From Bolinopsis microptera (Eukaryota > Ctenophora > Tentaculata > Lobata > Bolinopsidae), in the NCBI RefSeq assembly GCF_026151205.1, contig NC_087075.1, forward strand, positions 1,791,911 to 1,855,910: DNA of 64,000 bases. Direction: 5' to 3'. Position numbers and translations under genes: made by a program. The first letter of the stretch is position 1; every line of letters begins with the position of its first letter. Below, in pieces: positions 31,673 to 43,424 of this stretch. The notes beneath the pieces were generated by a model that did not search any database, had not been told where the DNA came from, and saw only the letters and a program-made list of their open reading frames with translations.

Positions 31673-32986
31673 CCTAACCTACGCGCGTTTAAAATAATTT
31701 GCGCTTTCATTTTAAAACGTTCACTTTGACAAACCATAACTCTCCACCAATCAAGTCAAATTTCAATTTTAAAATATCAAAAGAAAGTAGAGAATTTCGC
31801 CAACATGAAAGGGGACTCCTGATCCTGGATGGGCAGGTAAAAACGCGATCTTCAGCCTCAAAATCTACTTTTAAAACTTCATACATTTTCCGCCGAAATT
31901 ATAATTCTTATATCGCAAAACATCCCCCTACCTCCCTGCACCTCCCCCTCCCCCCCCCCCTTCTCACCCCCCCTTCCTGCTGCTTTCTTCTGCAGCTGAA
32001 CTATAAACTCTCAGCTCTATCACACACCCAGAAAACCTTACCGCCTGCTGGGCTTGCTAGAGGTGATAGATTTTCAACAGCACGTTTGGCGTCGCGCGTC
32101 ACATCAAGTTTACCTTTCGCACGCTGCATTGAGCCTAGTAGTCATGACAACGACATATTTACTTCGCAAAGTTTAAAAGCTGTGATATTTTATTTAGCCC
32201 AAAATCAAACTTTTTGGTTTAATTCAAAATCTAAGTTGTCCCAAATTGTGCTCCTGGGGAGCCAACTTTAAATTTACGAGACGGACATTTTGTTGAAAAC
32301 CGGAAGGTTCTATTTATTTTACTTTTGGAGATATACCCCAGCCGGTAGGGTTTCCTGGGCCGAACCTACGCGCGTTTAAAATAACTTGCGCTTTCATTTT
32401 AAAACGTTCACTTTGACAAACCATAACTCTCCACCAATCAAGTCAAATTTCAATTTTGAAATATCAAAAGAAAGTAGAGAATTTTGCCAACATGAAAGGG
32501 GACTCCTGATCCTGGATGGGCAGGTAAAAACGCGATCTTCAGCCTCAAAATCTACTTTTAAAACTTCATACATTTTCCGCCGAAATTATAATTATTATAT
32601 CGCAAAACATCCCCCTACCTCCCTGCACCTCCCCCCCTTCTCACCCCCCCCCCTTCCTGCTGCTTTCTTCTGCAGCTGAACTATAAACTCTCAGCTCTAT
32701 CACACACCCAGAAAACCTTACCGCCTGCTGGGCTTGCTAGAGGTGATAGATTTTCAACAACACGTTTGGCGTCGCGCGTCACATCAAGTTTACCTTTCGC
32801 ACGCTGCATTGAGCCTAGTAGTCATGACAACGACATTACTTCGCAAAGTTTAAAAGCTGTGATATTTTATTTAGCCCAAAATCAAACTTTTTGGTTTAAT
32901 TCAAAATCTAAGTTGTCCCAAATTGTGCTCCTGGGGAGCCAACTTTAAATTTACGAGACGGACATTTTGTTGAAAACCGGAAGGTT

Positions 32987-34372
32987 AGTGTGTGTAGCTT
33001 ACGTTGCAATTATCGAGCTCCCTTATCTTTTGTAACTTAGCGATAAGTTCAGTTTGCTGTTACCGCGTAGTTAGCCTTTGCGTGTGTAATTGTACATTAT
33101 TATACAAGTACACCATGGAGGATGATCTGAATTTGACCCGATCTCAGAAGAAAATCAAGGATTTCAACTACGAAGAAAAGGAAGATGTAGAGGGCTGTGC
33201 TGAAAGATGGTTCACTTCGATGGCAAGAGAACTGAAATTAGAAAACTTCGAAATTCGTGGAAATATGGACCAGGAAATACTCATGTCTCCGTCTATCTAT
33301 AAAAGGTATATGGCAAACTGGGTTATGCAAGCAGCAGACCTCGTACGACGGCAGAGTAGTCAGATGAGCGCTATGATGGAAATCGTTGAGTGCCTCAAGA
33401 CGGAAGCACTAGCAGACAAGGAAAAGATGGTCAGGTTGCAGGACCAGTTGCTAGTGCAGAAGGACGAACAACTACAGTTGTTTAAGACGTCAGTTGAAGA
33501 GACAGTACAAACAACGGTGGAGACAGGAATTAAGAGCTACAGTGCAGCTGTACAAAAGAACAGCACAAGTGGCGCGGTCTGCAACAGCAAAATTCTGAAG
33601 AATGTAATGAAGAGTGTGGCTGCAGAGGAGGACAGGAGCAAGAATCTGATAGTGTTTGGTCTGAAAGAAGAGGATGAAGAACAGCTACCAGCTCTGGTAA
33701 CCGCACTATTGGAGGAGATCGGGGAGAAACCTCATTTTGAAGCGACTAGAGTCGGCTGGAAGAGGCCAGGTACGGCTATCCGACCAGTCAAGATCACCGT
33801 CCCAAGCTCAACAGCAGTTCATCAGATTCTGATGAAAACAGGGAGACTGAAGATGGCTGATGCACACAAAAATGTATGGATCTGTCCTGATAGATCCAGT
33901 GAAGAGCGTGCAGCAAGGAAGAACGTGGTAACTGACCTGAAGAAGAAGAGGGCTGAACAGACTCATCTCGACCACTACATCCGTAACGGGAAGGTCTGTA
34001 GCCGGGTTAAGAAGACACCATGATGACGTAATTCATGTTTCTCGGACACCACCGATCAGTATAATATGTACTTGTAGGGGTATTTTAAGAGTTAACGGAC
34101 GTTATCTGTATTTGAGAGACAATTATATTATATACATACATTATTATTTGATTGTTTCACACTTTTCACATTTCATAATTTTATTACTAGGTGGAGGTGA
34201 TGTTATTGAGACTTTGGGCGGCCAAAAAACTCTTGTTCTGAAAGTTGTCCTCTGTACTTGTTTCACTGACCCACGCTTTTTAGCATTTATACATTTCGGC
34301 CCATTTTATATGTTTGTTCGAATTGCTGTACATTTGTATACTTGCTATTTTGTAAAAGTTTCAAATCAAATC
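32987..34372 (+). mobile_element. ORF1-only LINE (HAL1-like), inserted in the third family-1 element
   Basis: The family-1 sequence breaks after GAAAACCGGAAGGTT and resumes at TTTATTTTACTTTTGG. The insert holds a 5' leader, one complete ORF and a 3' end with CAAATCAAATCA, but no reverse transcriptase. Such half-LINEs arise by internal deletion of a full element. Confidence 0.7.
33115..34023 (+). CDS. LINE ORF1 protein
   Basis: 302 residues from the ATG in CACCATGG context, a better start than the open codons upstream. The N-terminal half is acidic and helical, with a probable coiled coil around residues 110-160. The C-terminal half has the RRM-like core of CR1/L2-type ORF1 proteins, seen in RSKNLIVFGLKEEDEEQL, and then NVWICPDRSSEERAARK and YIRNGKVCSRV. 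ORF1 proteins bind the element's RNA during retrotransposition. The frame is undamaged, so the insertion is recent or the protein has been kept. Confidence 0.8.
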   Translation: MEDDLNLTRSQKKIKDFNYEEKEDVEGCAERWFTSMARELKLENFEIRGNMDQEILMSPSIYKRYMANWVMQAADLVRRQSSQMSAMMEIVECLKTEALADKEKMVRLQDQLLVQKDEQLQLFKTSVEETVQTTVETGIKSYSAAVQKNSTSGAVCNSKILKNVMKSVAAEEDRSKNLIVFGLKEEDEEQLPALVTALLEEIGEKPHFEATRVGWKRPGTAIRPVKITVPSSTAVHQILMKTGRLKMADAHKNVWICPDRSSEERAARKNVVTDLKKKRAEQTHLDHYIRNGKVCSRVKKTP

Positions 34373-35044
34373 ATTTATTTTACTTTTGGAGATATACCCC
34401 AGCCGGTAGGGTTTCCTGGGCCGAACCTACGCGCGTTTAAAATAATTTGCGCTTTCATTTTAAAACGTTCACTTTGACAAACCATAACTCTCCACCAATC
34501 AAGTCAAATTTCAATTTTGAAATATCGAAAGAAAGTAGAGAATTTTGCCAACATGAAAGGGGACTCCTGATCCTGGATGGGCAGGTAAAAACGCGATCTT
34601 CAGCCTCAAAATCTACTTTTAAAACTTCATACATTTTCCGCCGAAATTATAATTCTTATATCGCAAAACATCCCCCTACCTCCCTGCACCTCCCCCCCCC
34701 CTTCTCACCCCCCTTCCTGCTGCTTTCTTCTGCAGTTGAACTATAAACTCTCAGCTCTATCACACACCCAGAAAACCTTACCGCCTGCTGGGCTTGCTAG
34801 AGGTGATAGATTTTCAACAGCACGTTTGGCGTCGCGCGTCACATCAAGTTTACCTTTCGCACGCTGCATTGAGCCTAGTAGTCATGACAACGACATTACT
34901 TCGCAAAGTTTAAAAGCTGTGATATTTTATTTAGCCCAAAATCAAACTTTTTGGTTTAATTCAAAATCTAAGTTGTCCCAAATTGTGCTCCTGGGGAGCC
35001 AACTTTAAATTTACGAGACGGACATTTTGTTGAAAACCGGAAGG

Positions 35045-35880
35045 TTCTATTTATTTTACTTTTGGAGATATACCCAGCCGGTAGGGTTTCCTGGGCCGAA
35101 CCTACGCGCGTTTAAAATAATTTGCGCTTTCATTTTAAAACGTTCACTTTGACAAACCATAATCTCTCCACCAATCAAGTCAATTTCAATTTAAAACATC
35201 AAAAGAAAGTAGAGAATTTTCGCCAACATGAAAGGGGACTCCAGATCCTGGATGGGCAGGTAAAAACGCGATTCTTCAGCCTAAAAACTACTTTTAAAAA
35301 CTTCATACATTTTTCGCCGAATTATAATTCTTATAACGCAAAAACATCCCCCTAACTCCCTGCACCTCCCCCCCCCTCTCTTCTCACCCCCCTCGGCTGC
35401 TTCTTCTGCAGCTGAACTATAACTCTCAGCTCTATCACACACCCAAGAAAACCTTAACCTCCTGCTGGCTTGCTAGAGGTGATAGAATTTTCAACAGCAC
35501 GGTAGGGGGGTGGGGGGGCTGGGCGGGGGGGTGTCGTCGTGTTCAACGGAAATCAAGTTTATACAGTTTTATATGATATGAGGATTGTGAAATTTGGTTA
35601 TTTATAGTATGTTGGTATGGTAGTGTGAAGGATTTGGGGTTGTGAGGGTGAGGGGGTGGGGAAATTTTTTGATGGAATTTAGGGGGGGGTGTGTTTTGGA
35701 TTTTGAGTTGGGGGGGGAAATTTTGGGGGGGGGAGAAAGGGGGTGTATTATGTTTGGGTTTAGAGTGGTTTAGTTATGGGGGGGGTTTAAGTTGGTTATT
35801 ATTTTTTAATTTTATAGTTTTTGGAAGACAGGTAGATATTCCCCCACCGGTGGTTTTTCCTGGTAGCAAACATGCATAAC
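35045..35880. other. Degraded end of the tandem array, possibly low-quality consensus
   Basis: From about 35045 the unit accumulates many one-base homopolymer indels, then from 35500 turns into G-rich sequence (GGGGGGGTGGGG runs). At 35830-35880 it is again recognisable as the family-1 end (ACCGGTGGTTTTTCCTGG). The pattern looks more like uncorrected long-read consensus than evolution. Confidence 0.55.
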
Positions 35881-36235
35881 AATTTAACTTGCCAAATAAA
35901 AAAGCTTTGTTCACGTTTCTAGTCCTGACACAAAAGTCAGGATCGGGGAAAAAAAAATATATTACAATAAATATAATAATATTCTGAAAAAAACATACAA
36001 TGAATTATTCAATAATTACTGAATCGCAGTCTCTTTCTTTTAAATTTTATTGAAACATTTAAGTTGCGAAAATATTTAAAAATGTTAAATATCAAAAATT
36101 AATTAAAAGGTATAAATTTATAGATTCGTCCGTTTTTTTAAGTTGTTATTTTTTTCTATCACATCCCGATAAAACACCATGTTAATATATTGTTTTGTAC
36201 CGTAGAACCATTCCAGTCCACAACAACAAACAAGT
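35881..36235. terminator. 3' flank of the small surface-protein gene
   Basis: AT-rich. TTTATT near 36037 is AATAAA on the minus strand, about 200 bp past the stop at 36236, a plausible poly(A) signal. Confidence 0.4.
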
Positions 36236-39200
36236 TTAGATTCTCATATCAACAGCAAACAGGAGAACGACGAGGAAAATTAAGCTGACTTTCAGGGCTG
36301 CTGCATCAGAGTAGTTCTGGTTGTCTCCCTGTTCACTTTCATTTTCTTCTTCACTTGTATCTTCTTCTGAAGGGGAAATTTAATTTAGTAAAAGATACCT
36401 TCATTCTGGAAAGATATCGGCATGATCTATTTTATATGGCTTTGACTAATTATTGCAAGACCACGAAAAGACACAAATCTCATATTCATATTTAGGAACT
36501 ATAAACAAGTAATTACAACTATTCGATTATCCTAGTTCGCTTGACTCCCGTACGTTAAACTGTTCATTTGTCTTTCGATGTTAACAAATTTAATTAAATG
36601 GGTAAGATAAAATCGAGTGCAACCGTCAAAATACTGGCACTGAAAAATTATTCATCATCCTGATGGACGATTCTTCTATTCATAGGTGGAGCCTGATATA
36701 ATAAAGTTTTTAGGACACAGTAGAAAATAGGTATCAGATTCAGAGTGTGCGACAAAGTTGACCAAATCTTGCCTTATAACCGTCGAACTCGAATCCCTGC
36801 TCTTTAACCAATGATGTTTTATGATTGTTAAATTGATCTAATTAGTAACCAGAACCTACTACATTTCAGAATAAGGAATACTATACAGTTAACTATAGGC
36901 AGCTACTACCTGGGGACCTCAGGCTATCATTTTCATAAACGAATAGAGATTAGGCGGAATGACAGGCTGAGCGCGGCCCAGTAAAGGCAGCTATAGTTAA
37001 CAGATTCAAAAAAATGCAAACTTGTAGTTGTAACATTATAGTGCATAACAACAATAAAGTTTCTGTGTTGAGAACTTCTGAACATGCTTGGTTAATATTT
37101 TTGTATATGTACAAATAATCTCAACTTCAAATGAACATGTCCATTAATAAAAATAGAAAGTCCTGGCTACCTGGCAGTTTTTCACGAAACTACCGAAAAT
37201 CCCCCCTCCACCCTTCGATGAACATCATAACTTATTTTGTATATCTACTCGACTGAAAAATTGTCTTTGGCGAGTATGATCCGTGTTTCCAGTGTCAGAT
37301 GTAACGATGTCATTATGTCATACTCATAGTATTATGTTGCAATCTGTAAATTATATAATTAATAATAAAGAAACATGTTCTAGTATTGTACAGGAACTGA
37401 ATGATTGAACTTTCTAAACTAAATTCACTGGATCCTATGATAAGTTTAATTTTGTTTTAACAGTAGGATGTAACAAGTTATCTTAGATATAATAATAAAG
37501 TTAAAACAGCAGAGCATCATTTATGGGCAGTTATAAATACCCACCAAGTCTTAAGAAACCGCATCAGAACATCTAGATTAATCCATGATAACTGTCGTAG
37601 TAATTTAAGCAATGTGTTTTACTCATTATCATTTTTTATTTATGGTTCTGAGATAAAATTTGACATTTGATTTTTACGATTCTATGTAGTATAACAGATC
37701 AAGTCTGTTACGATCCTATTTACGACTAGCCAGGTGTGGCTAGGGTGAAGGCGATATAAATATCCTGGTCCACGAGACAATAATTGAACTATTTCACAGC
37801 CTACAAGCTACGGGACAGGTCACGTGGTGTGCTTTCATCATGACAAAAGGAGAGAAGGAACTCATAAAGTGGAAAATAGAGTGTACTGTGTAGAGACGAT
37901 AAATTATATATAGGCCTTATCAGGAACATTGATGCTGAAAGTCCTTCTGGTAACAACTGTCGAGAAATGACCAGAGCAATCACAGGAATTACTATCTCAT
38001 GTTCGAGAAAAGGAATATCAACCAGATGAAGGAGACAATTCACCGAGCTGAGGCAGAAAGGAACACGTGATATCGATTGTCGAGGGAGGAGCTGATTGGA
38101 GAGAAAACAGGAGTGATAATTATGGGCCTAACCGAAAGACATGGATGATTTAAGACCTTCAGTCACCAGGGTTAACGCTAAAAATACGCCTCATCAACAA
38201 ACTATAATGAAGCACAATGCACATGCTTTTATACTGTGTAAACTCTGCAAAATAAATCTTGAACCATAACAGTTTTGAGTTTGTTTGGTAAAATACCTAA
38301 TTACTGCTTATTTTCAAGATATTTTATAAAAACATCAGTTTTCAATTGATAATTGTTTCAACCTTTAGTAACTGAAAATGGCTTGTCTCCATCATGTCTA
38401 CTACAAAATTGAAAATATACAAGATTTATAAATTATACTTATAGTTTGCTATTTTGTAATCCGCTATCGCCAATATGATTATAACTCTGCCTTCATTGAA
38501 AGAGTGTGATTCTATCTCATTCGGAGAACAGTAATTGATAAAATTATGACCACCTTATTAAGTTATAAATAACAATATGCTAACTATCCTATATCCCATA
38601 TCCTAGTGTTATATTAGGTAGGTTATGGAACTGCTGGAGCAACGAGTGCCGAAGGCACGACTTCCGACAGCTGTTCCACAACTTACTTATGGTACAGCAC
38701 ATCAAGATAGATAAGGCTACAATTTGCGACAAAAAAAACAAATTTGGAGTTAATTAACAATTTAAAAAACACTTTTTTATATTTTCTTCCGTAACGCTGA
38801 CCAATCAGAGACGATCCACATGGCCTATAGCATGATCAGTCTTGCGTGTCACGTGAAAGATTTCCTCTATTTCATTGGATGCTTACTTGTGGGCACGTGT
38901 AAAACCGGTTTTTAGTTACTCAATAAGTTGTTTGTATACTCCAAACAACTTATTGAGTAACGCATTTTTTGGCAGATCTTTAAATTGAGTTTAGAGGTGA
39001 GATTGAGAGGATGAGCGTGCAAGGACCCGGTCCGATTATATGGTTAATGTCAGTCTGCGACCCAAGACATTTATACTGGACCTCCAGGAATCATTATTTC
39101 AATAAAGCACCGCTATAATCTAATTTGATAATTGGAGAAGCAAGAAATAGACAAACCAACTCGGTCTTAACCTAAATGATTAGTTTGTGCAATTAACTAT

Positions 39201-42200
39201 TGAGAGGAGATTTAGAGGATGAGCGTGCAAGGACCCGGTCCTATTTGATCGTTTTGTGCCAGGAATTTTCATTTATTTTGATGTCTCATCACTTATGTCT
39301 CGTGACTGCGCTCCTGTGTATGGTCCTCTTAATTATGTCAGTTTCCGTTACACCTGCATCAAACAGTGTGTTGATAGTTCTTGTTCTTAAGGAATGATTA
39401 GTCGCCTTAATTATTAGGAGTGAAAAAAGCGCTTTATTTAAATCCGCTTTACCAGGTAGTTTTGATAAATAAAACTTGAATATATTTTCAAATTATTGTT
39501 GGTGATAATTTCCTGTTCAAATTTATGAAAGTAGTTCCTTTTTCAGATGATTCTTCTTAAGCGGTTACATGCTGGTATGGAGTGTCTTCTCAGGGAGAAT
39601 CAGTGCGGATTTAGACAGAACCGCTCATGTATTGATCAGATTTATTCTCTCCGAACTATTATTCATAACTGTCTTGAGTTTAACATTCCTCTTTACATTA
39701 ATTTTGTGGATTTCAAGGCAGCGTTCGATTCTATCAGAAGGGACTTTATTTGGTGCAGTATGAGACACTATGGGCTGCCTGAAAAATATGTCAGAATATT
39801 TCAGTAATTTTTTGGGGGTACCATGAGTGCCGTGAGGGTTAATGGGGAGCTGACAGACTGGTTTGATGTTAACTCAGGCACAGGTCAGGGTGACATTCAA
39901 GCACCTCCTGTCTTTAATTTCTGCCTAAACTTTTCTGCATTTCTGGCTGAGACCAACAAGATCATCAGTCAAGGCGCAGTGCTGCAGAAAGAGATGAAGA
40001 CGGTCGAGGAAAAGGTCATTCTGGACACCGATTATGCTGATGACATGGCTATTATGGACAACTCAGGGGAAGGCCTACAGGAGTCAACTGACCTATTAGT
40101 TCATTACAGCTCCTACGCTGGGCTCAGAATAAATGCAAAGAAGACCCAATGCATGGCTGTAAGCAAGTGCGCCTCCCAGCGACCTTTCATCAATGATGAT
40201 TGTATTGAGCTGTCGGTTGAGGGTGAACCCGTCGAGCAGGTTAGCAACTTTGTCTACCTGGTTGCAACTATCAGTGGGGATGGGACAATCAACAGAGACC
40301 TGGATGTCCGTATCCAAAAGGCTAATGGCGCCTTTCATCAGCTCTGGAACATTTGGAATAGCAGAACTATAAAGACTCCAACCAAGATCAGGATCTATAG
40401 GGCTGCTGTCCTCACCATCTTGTTGTATGTAGCTGAAGTCTGGAACACCACCAAAAAGCAGATGAAACGCTTCGAGGTTTTCCATCAAACCTCCTTGAGA
40501 AGGATCCTTAGGATTAAATGGTTCTTTCATGTGACCAACGACGAAGTTCTTAGGAGGGCTGGTATCAAGTCTGTTGAGGCTACGTTGGTATGGACATGTA
40601 GTTAGAATGCCAGACTCTAGACTACCGAGGTTTCTGTTGAATTGGAAGCCAAATTATGGAAAGAGGTCAAGGGGCAGACCCCGTAAGAACTGGAAGTCTT
40701 GCGTACTCGAAGATGCTGCTAAGTTTACAGGTGTTGAAAACATCGACAACAACACGACAGAAGCTTTGGCTACCAACCGAGTACAGTGGAGACATATGTT
40801 ACGCCGCCAACGCGATGTGTGTGATGCAGGCCACTCCAACGACTAGGAGGAGACCTTACCATGTAACATGTAACATGTAACATGTAACATGTATGTAGTT
40901 CCTTTCCGATCTACTCTAATTTAAAACGTTTAAAATGATACTTCATACTTGACCCGTGCTGTTCTCTAGAACTATAAGGATGTGAATCTTATCTCACATA
41001 AATATTCAGAAAAACCGGTTTTACTCTGAGACGCTTGTGAATGGCCATTGCAGCAGAGTACGCTGTGTCACGGGGGCATGTCTCGTGACTACGTCACTCG
41101 ACTACCACGTGCTTGCATAATGTTAAATAACACACTTGAAATTTTAGACAGAAAACACGTAATCACGAGCTTACGAGAAGATCAGCAAGGTGGTTTATTT
41201 ATAAATAAAAGTTATTGTTACTTTGTTAAACCAATGCTTGTTTTTATTAGTCACCTGGTAATTGTAATTGTGTTCCGTAGTAATCAGATGCTGTGTCGTC
41301 GGAATCGAACCATATCTTTGTCACGTCCCTGTTCCAGATAGTTCTCCACTTACTGTCACTACACGTTGATTCAGAGAGCAGTTTGTTAAGCACCTCCACC
41401 TCGTTACAGTGTATCACTACTCTACTGGTTAGAGTGATGCGCCACACCTTGTCAGCAGTAGAGGGGAGATTAACAGGGAAGTCAGTCCCGGATGTGCAGT
41501 AGCCGAGCTCGTATTGTGGAGTAGAGGTGAAGTAGAGCGCGAATCCTCCTGCATATTTCTCCTCAGCAGAGTAGAAGTCCACATACACCTGATCGTCACT
41601 CCCCAGCACACTATCAGTCCTAATTTCTAAAGGTGTCGACTCAAGATCCCACTCTATTTCCACGGCACGTTTGACTGGAAACTCACCTGTTAATTGTATG
41701 TTTAACTTGACTATAAAGGAATTGTAAGAATGTCGCCCATAGTTTATTCTCAGAATTTAAGGGCCCGACCATATATACTATGACTGTTGTCACCATGACT
41801 GTTGTCATGGTGCGGTCAGATGTAATGACCATAGGTACGTAGTGTGTTATTTATAGGGCGTGCCAAGGATACGTGACAACTCCTCAGGCACGTCGCGCGT
41901 GGCTTTTCAAAAGCCGTGCCTAGCCAAAAATCCGTGCCTGACGTGACTGCAGGCACAGTCTATTCAGTACTCGTGCCAACTGTCATGGATAACGTGACGT
42001 CACGATTACCTAATAAGGTCTATATTTTGCGTGATATGGATATTGGCAGCGCAGAGTGCAAATATAGTACTATAGTACAGCTACAGATCGTCTGAAAAAT
42101 CGATCTACGGACACAAAAAGCTCCCAAAGGATTTATGACGTTATTAGGCTGACTAACTGTTCCAAAATTTTCCACATGTCTTATAATTTTCCACATGTCT

Positions 42201-43424
42201 TATAATTGCTACTTTTACCACTTTTTACCACCTTTCTTGTTTGTCAAATATCTTCAGCTATGAACATCGTAGAAGGTTACAAATTAATCGAGGGTGTTTA
42301 TCTTATCGACGAGAAGAACTTTTGTCCGAAAAATGTTCACGTCAGACAATCAGATAATTTTATAATTACTAATTAGCTAATTATCTAATTAACAAAAATT
42401 ATAAAAACGTTTACGTATTGGCTCGAGAATATTTCAAAAATTGTTCACTTAGACATTTTTTGAGACTTGACAAAATTTTGAAAATTTTAAAATGTAATTT
42501 TTTATAAGTTTTTTCGAAGCTCAGACCATTACATGGTTTGGTTGCCGAACCGCATCATACCAAATTGGTCCCCATTGGGAATCAAACCCCAGTCGTCCGC
42601 GTGAGAAGCAAATGTATTAAAACCACTAAACCACCCGGCCGACGTGACAGCACTCACTTTTTACTATTCTATCCCAATTGTCAAAGTATTTTTACTTGAT
42701 AAACAGGAATTAAACATTAAACAGGAATTAAACAGGAATTAAACATGAAATGAACAAAGAGAACACTAACGAACTCGTCTTGGATATCTCAATCATTAGA
42801 GTTTAGCTAGAGCTCACTTTCTTTTCAGGAAAACTGTAATTTGAAAGGCCAATTATTAAATTAAATCACTTTGCACTATAATTTGACTTGATCCAATTAT
42901 TTCGAATAAGTAATAACTAAAATATGCGATATTGAACTATATTGATTCGAAAAAAAATTGAAATAATTTAATTAGATTTGATGTACACGCCGATAAAGTT
43001 ATGACAGTAAGTCGTTTTCATAAAAAGTGGGGAAATTTGGTTTTCATATCATGAATACCAACTAGTAATTACTAATTTTGATACATCCCCAGTTGTGAGG
43101 TGAGGATGGTAGTAGGTTTCATTTTTATTATAATCGAAAAATTGGTTGCTACTTGGATAATAAGCAAATTAATCAATTAGCTTATTATTCAATCAGTGGT
43201 TGTACTTTTATAGCAATTGCTTAGTAATCGATTAGTAAGTCTTATCAGAAAAAGTATTTAAATAATAAATCAATTGTTAACTGAAACGTTTGGGACTTGG
43301 GCGGTAACGTTTAGCCTCCCGTGTCCATAATTATAATATGACTAGTAAAGATTTTACCATATAAAATGTTACCTTTGACTGATGACCACAGTAGGATCGT
43401 CAAAATGATGATCGTTATCGTCAT
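36236..43424 (-). CDS. Small secreted, membrane- or GPI-anchored surface protein, three exons
   Basis: Exons: 43424-43373, 41686-41255, 36366-36236. All splice sites are AG/GT and both junctions are phase 1. Exon 1 encodes a hydrophobic signal peptide (MTITIIILTILLWSSVKG). Exon 2 encodes one 143-residue globular domain with VDFYSAEEKYAGGFALYF, LPSTADKVWRITLTSRVVIH, a pair of cysteines around LGYCTSG and SESTCSD, and KIWFDSDDTASDYYG. Exon 3 encodes an acidic linker (TSEEENESEQGD), then SDAAALKVSLIFLVVLLFAV and the stop three residues later. That end fits a GPI-attachment signal or a single membrane span with almost no tail. The product is about 204 residues. I have seen similar domains in invertebrate extracellular proteins but cannot name the family. 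A LINE lies in the second intron on the opposite strand. Confidence 0.75.
36889..37000. mobile_element. Short MITE-like element in the intron
   Basis: TTAACTATAG and the complementary CTATAGTTAA bound about 112 bp. The flanking bases CAG occur on both sides and may be the target duplication. Non-coding. Confidence 0.5.
37001..38914. other. Intronic sequence
   Basis: AT-rich with no supported gene. Open stretches such as 37801-38043 (minus) have no recognisable motif. Confidence 0.3.
38915..38961. other. Perfect 20-bp inverted repeat, 7-base loop
   Basis: GTTACTCAATAAGTTGTTTG at 38915-38934 is exactly complementary to 38942-38961. RNA from either strand would fold into a stable hairpin. Confidence 0.85.
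39038..39193. mobile_element. Dispersed about 155-bp element, copy 1
   Basis: Matches 44132-44286 with few changes (TGGTTAATGTCAGTCTGCGA to GATTAGTTTGTGCAA). It is flanked on both sides by the direct repeat GAGCGTGCAAGGACCCGGTC (39013 and 39220 regions), which may be a long target-site duplication or an older local duplication. Non-coding, SINE- or MITE-sized. Confidence 0.7.
39541..40892 (+). pseudogene. 5'-truncated non-LTR retrotransposon, reverse transcriptase region
   Basis: Reverse transcriptase from finger-palm to C terminus: CGFRQNRSCIDQIYSLR, the motif A region VDFKAAFDS, a GTGQGD segment, the catalytic YADD, INAKKTQCM, then the downstream RRILRIKW, GHVVRMPDSRLP and RSRGRPRKNW motifs shared by RTE/craniofacial-type and related LINEs. 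The copy is broken: an in-frame stop at about 39805-39807 and a +1 frame change near 40580-40605. The endonuclease is absent. It ends in a (CATGTAA)n tail at 40857-40892. It lies antisense in an intron of the surface-protein gene. Confidence 0.88.
41687..43372. other. First intron of the surface-protein gene
   Basis: AT-rich, containing a tRNA-like sequence at 42570-42640 and a short tandem repeat at 42705-42745 (GGAATTAAACA). The stretch about 42700-42800 recurs at about 45860-45960 (AGAACACTAACGRACTCGT). No other feature. Confidence 0.5.
42570..42640 (-). repeat. tRNA-like sequence (tRNA-derived SINE head or tRNA pseudogene)
   Basis: On the minus strand the sequence reads GGCCGGGTGGTTTAGTGG with an A-box and, 30 bases on, GGTTTGATTCC with a B-box. 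The acceptor arms do not pair convincingly, so it is more likely SINE-derived than a working tRNA. Confidence 0.5.

Larger units (their letters stand above)
31673..35510. repeat. Tandem array of about 685-bp units containing family-1 elements
   Basis: Each unit consists of a spacer of about 350 bp (TAAAATAATTTGCGCTTTCA to a C-rich run and a CTGCAG segment) plus a 333-bp family-1 element. Elements lie at 32027-32359, 32707-34420 (interrupted by a LINE), 34767-35095 and from about 35444. Adjacent units are almost identical except in the C-run lengths. Short open frames in each unit are repeated copies of the same non-coding sequence. Confidence 0.85.

Noticed and set aside
31231-35355. Repeated 60-190 codon frames (MRFHFKTFTLTNHN- and SQSLKAVIFYL-type)
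   Set aside because: They recur in each 685-bp unit with frame-breaking C-run differences and match no protein; they are part of the repeat.
37801-38043. 80-codon minus-strand open stretch
   Set aside because: No motif, no splice support and an intronic position; length is expected by chance.
42570-42640. Functional tRNA gene
   Set aside because: A- and B-boxes are present but the acceptor arms do not pair well and the surroundings are repeat-rich.
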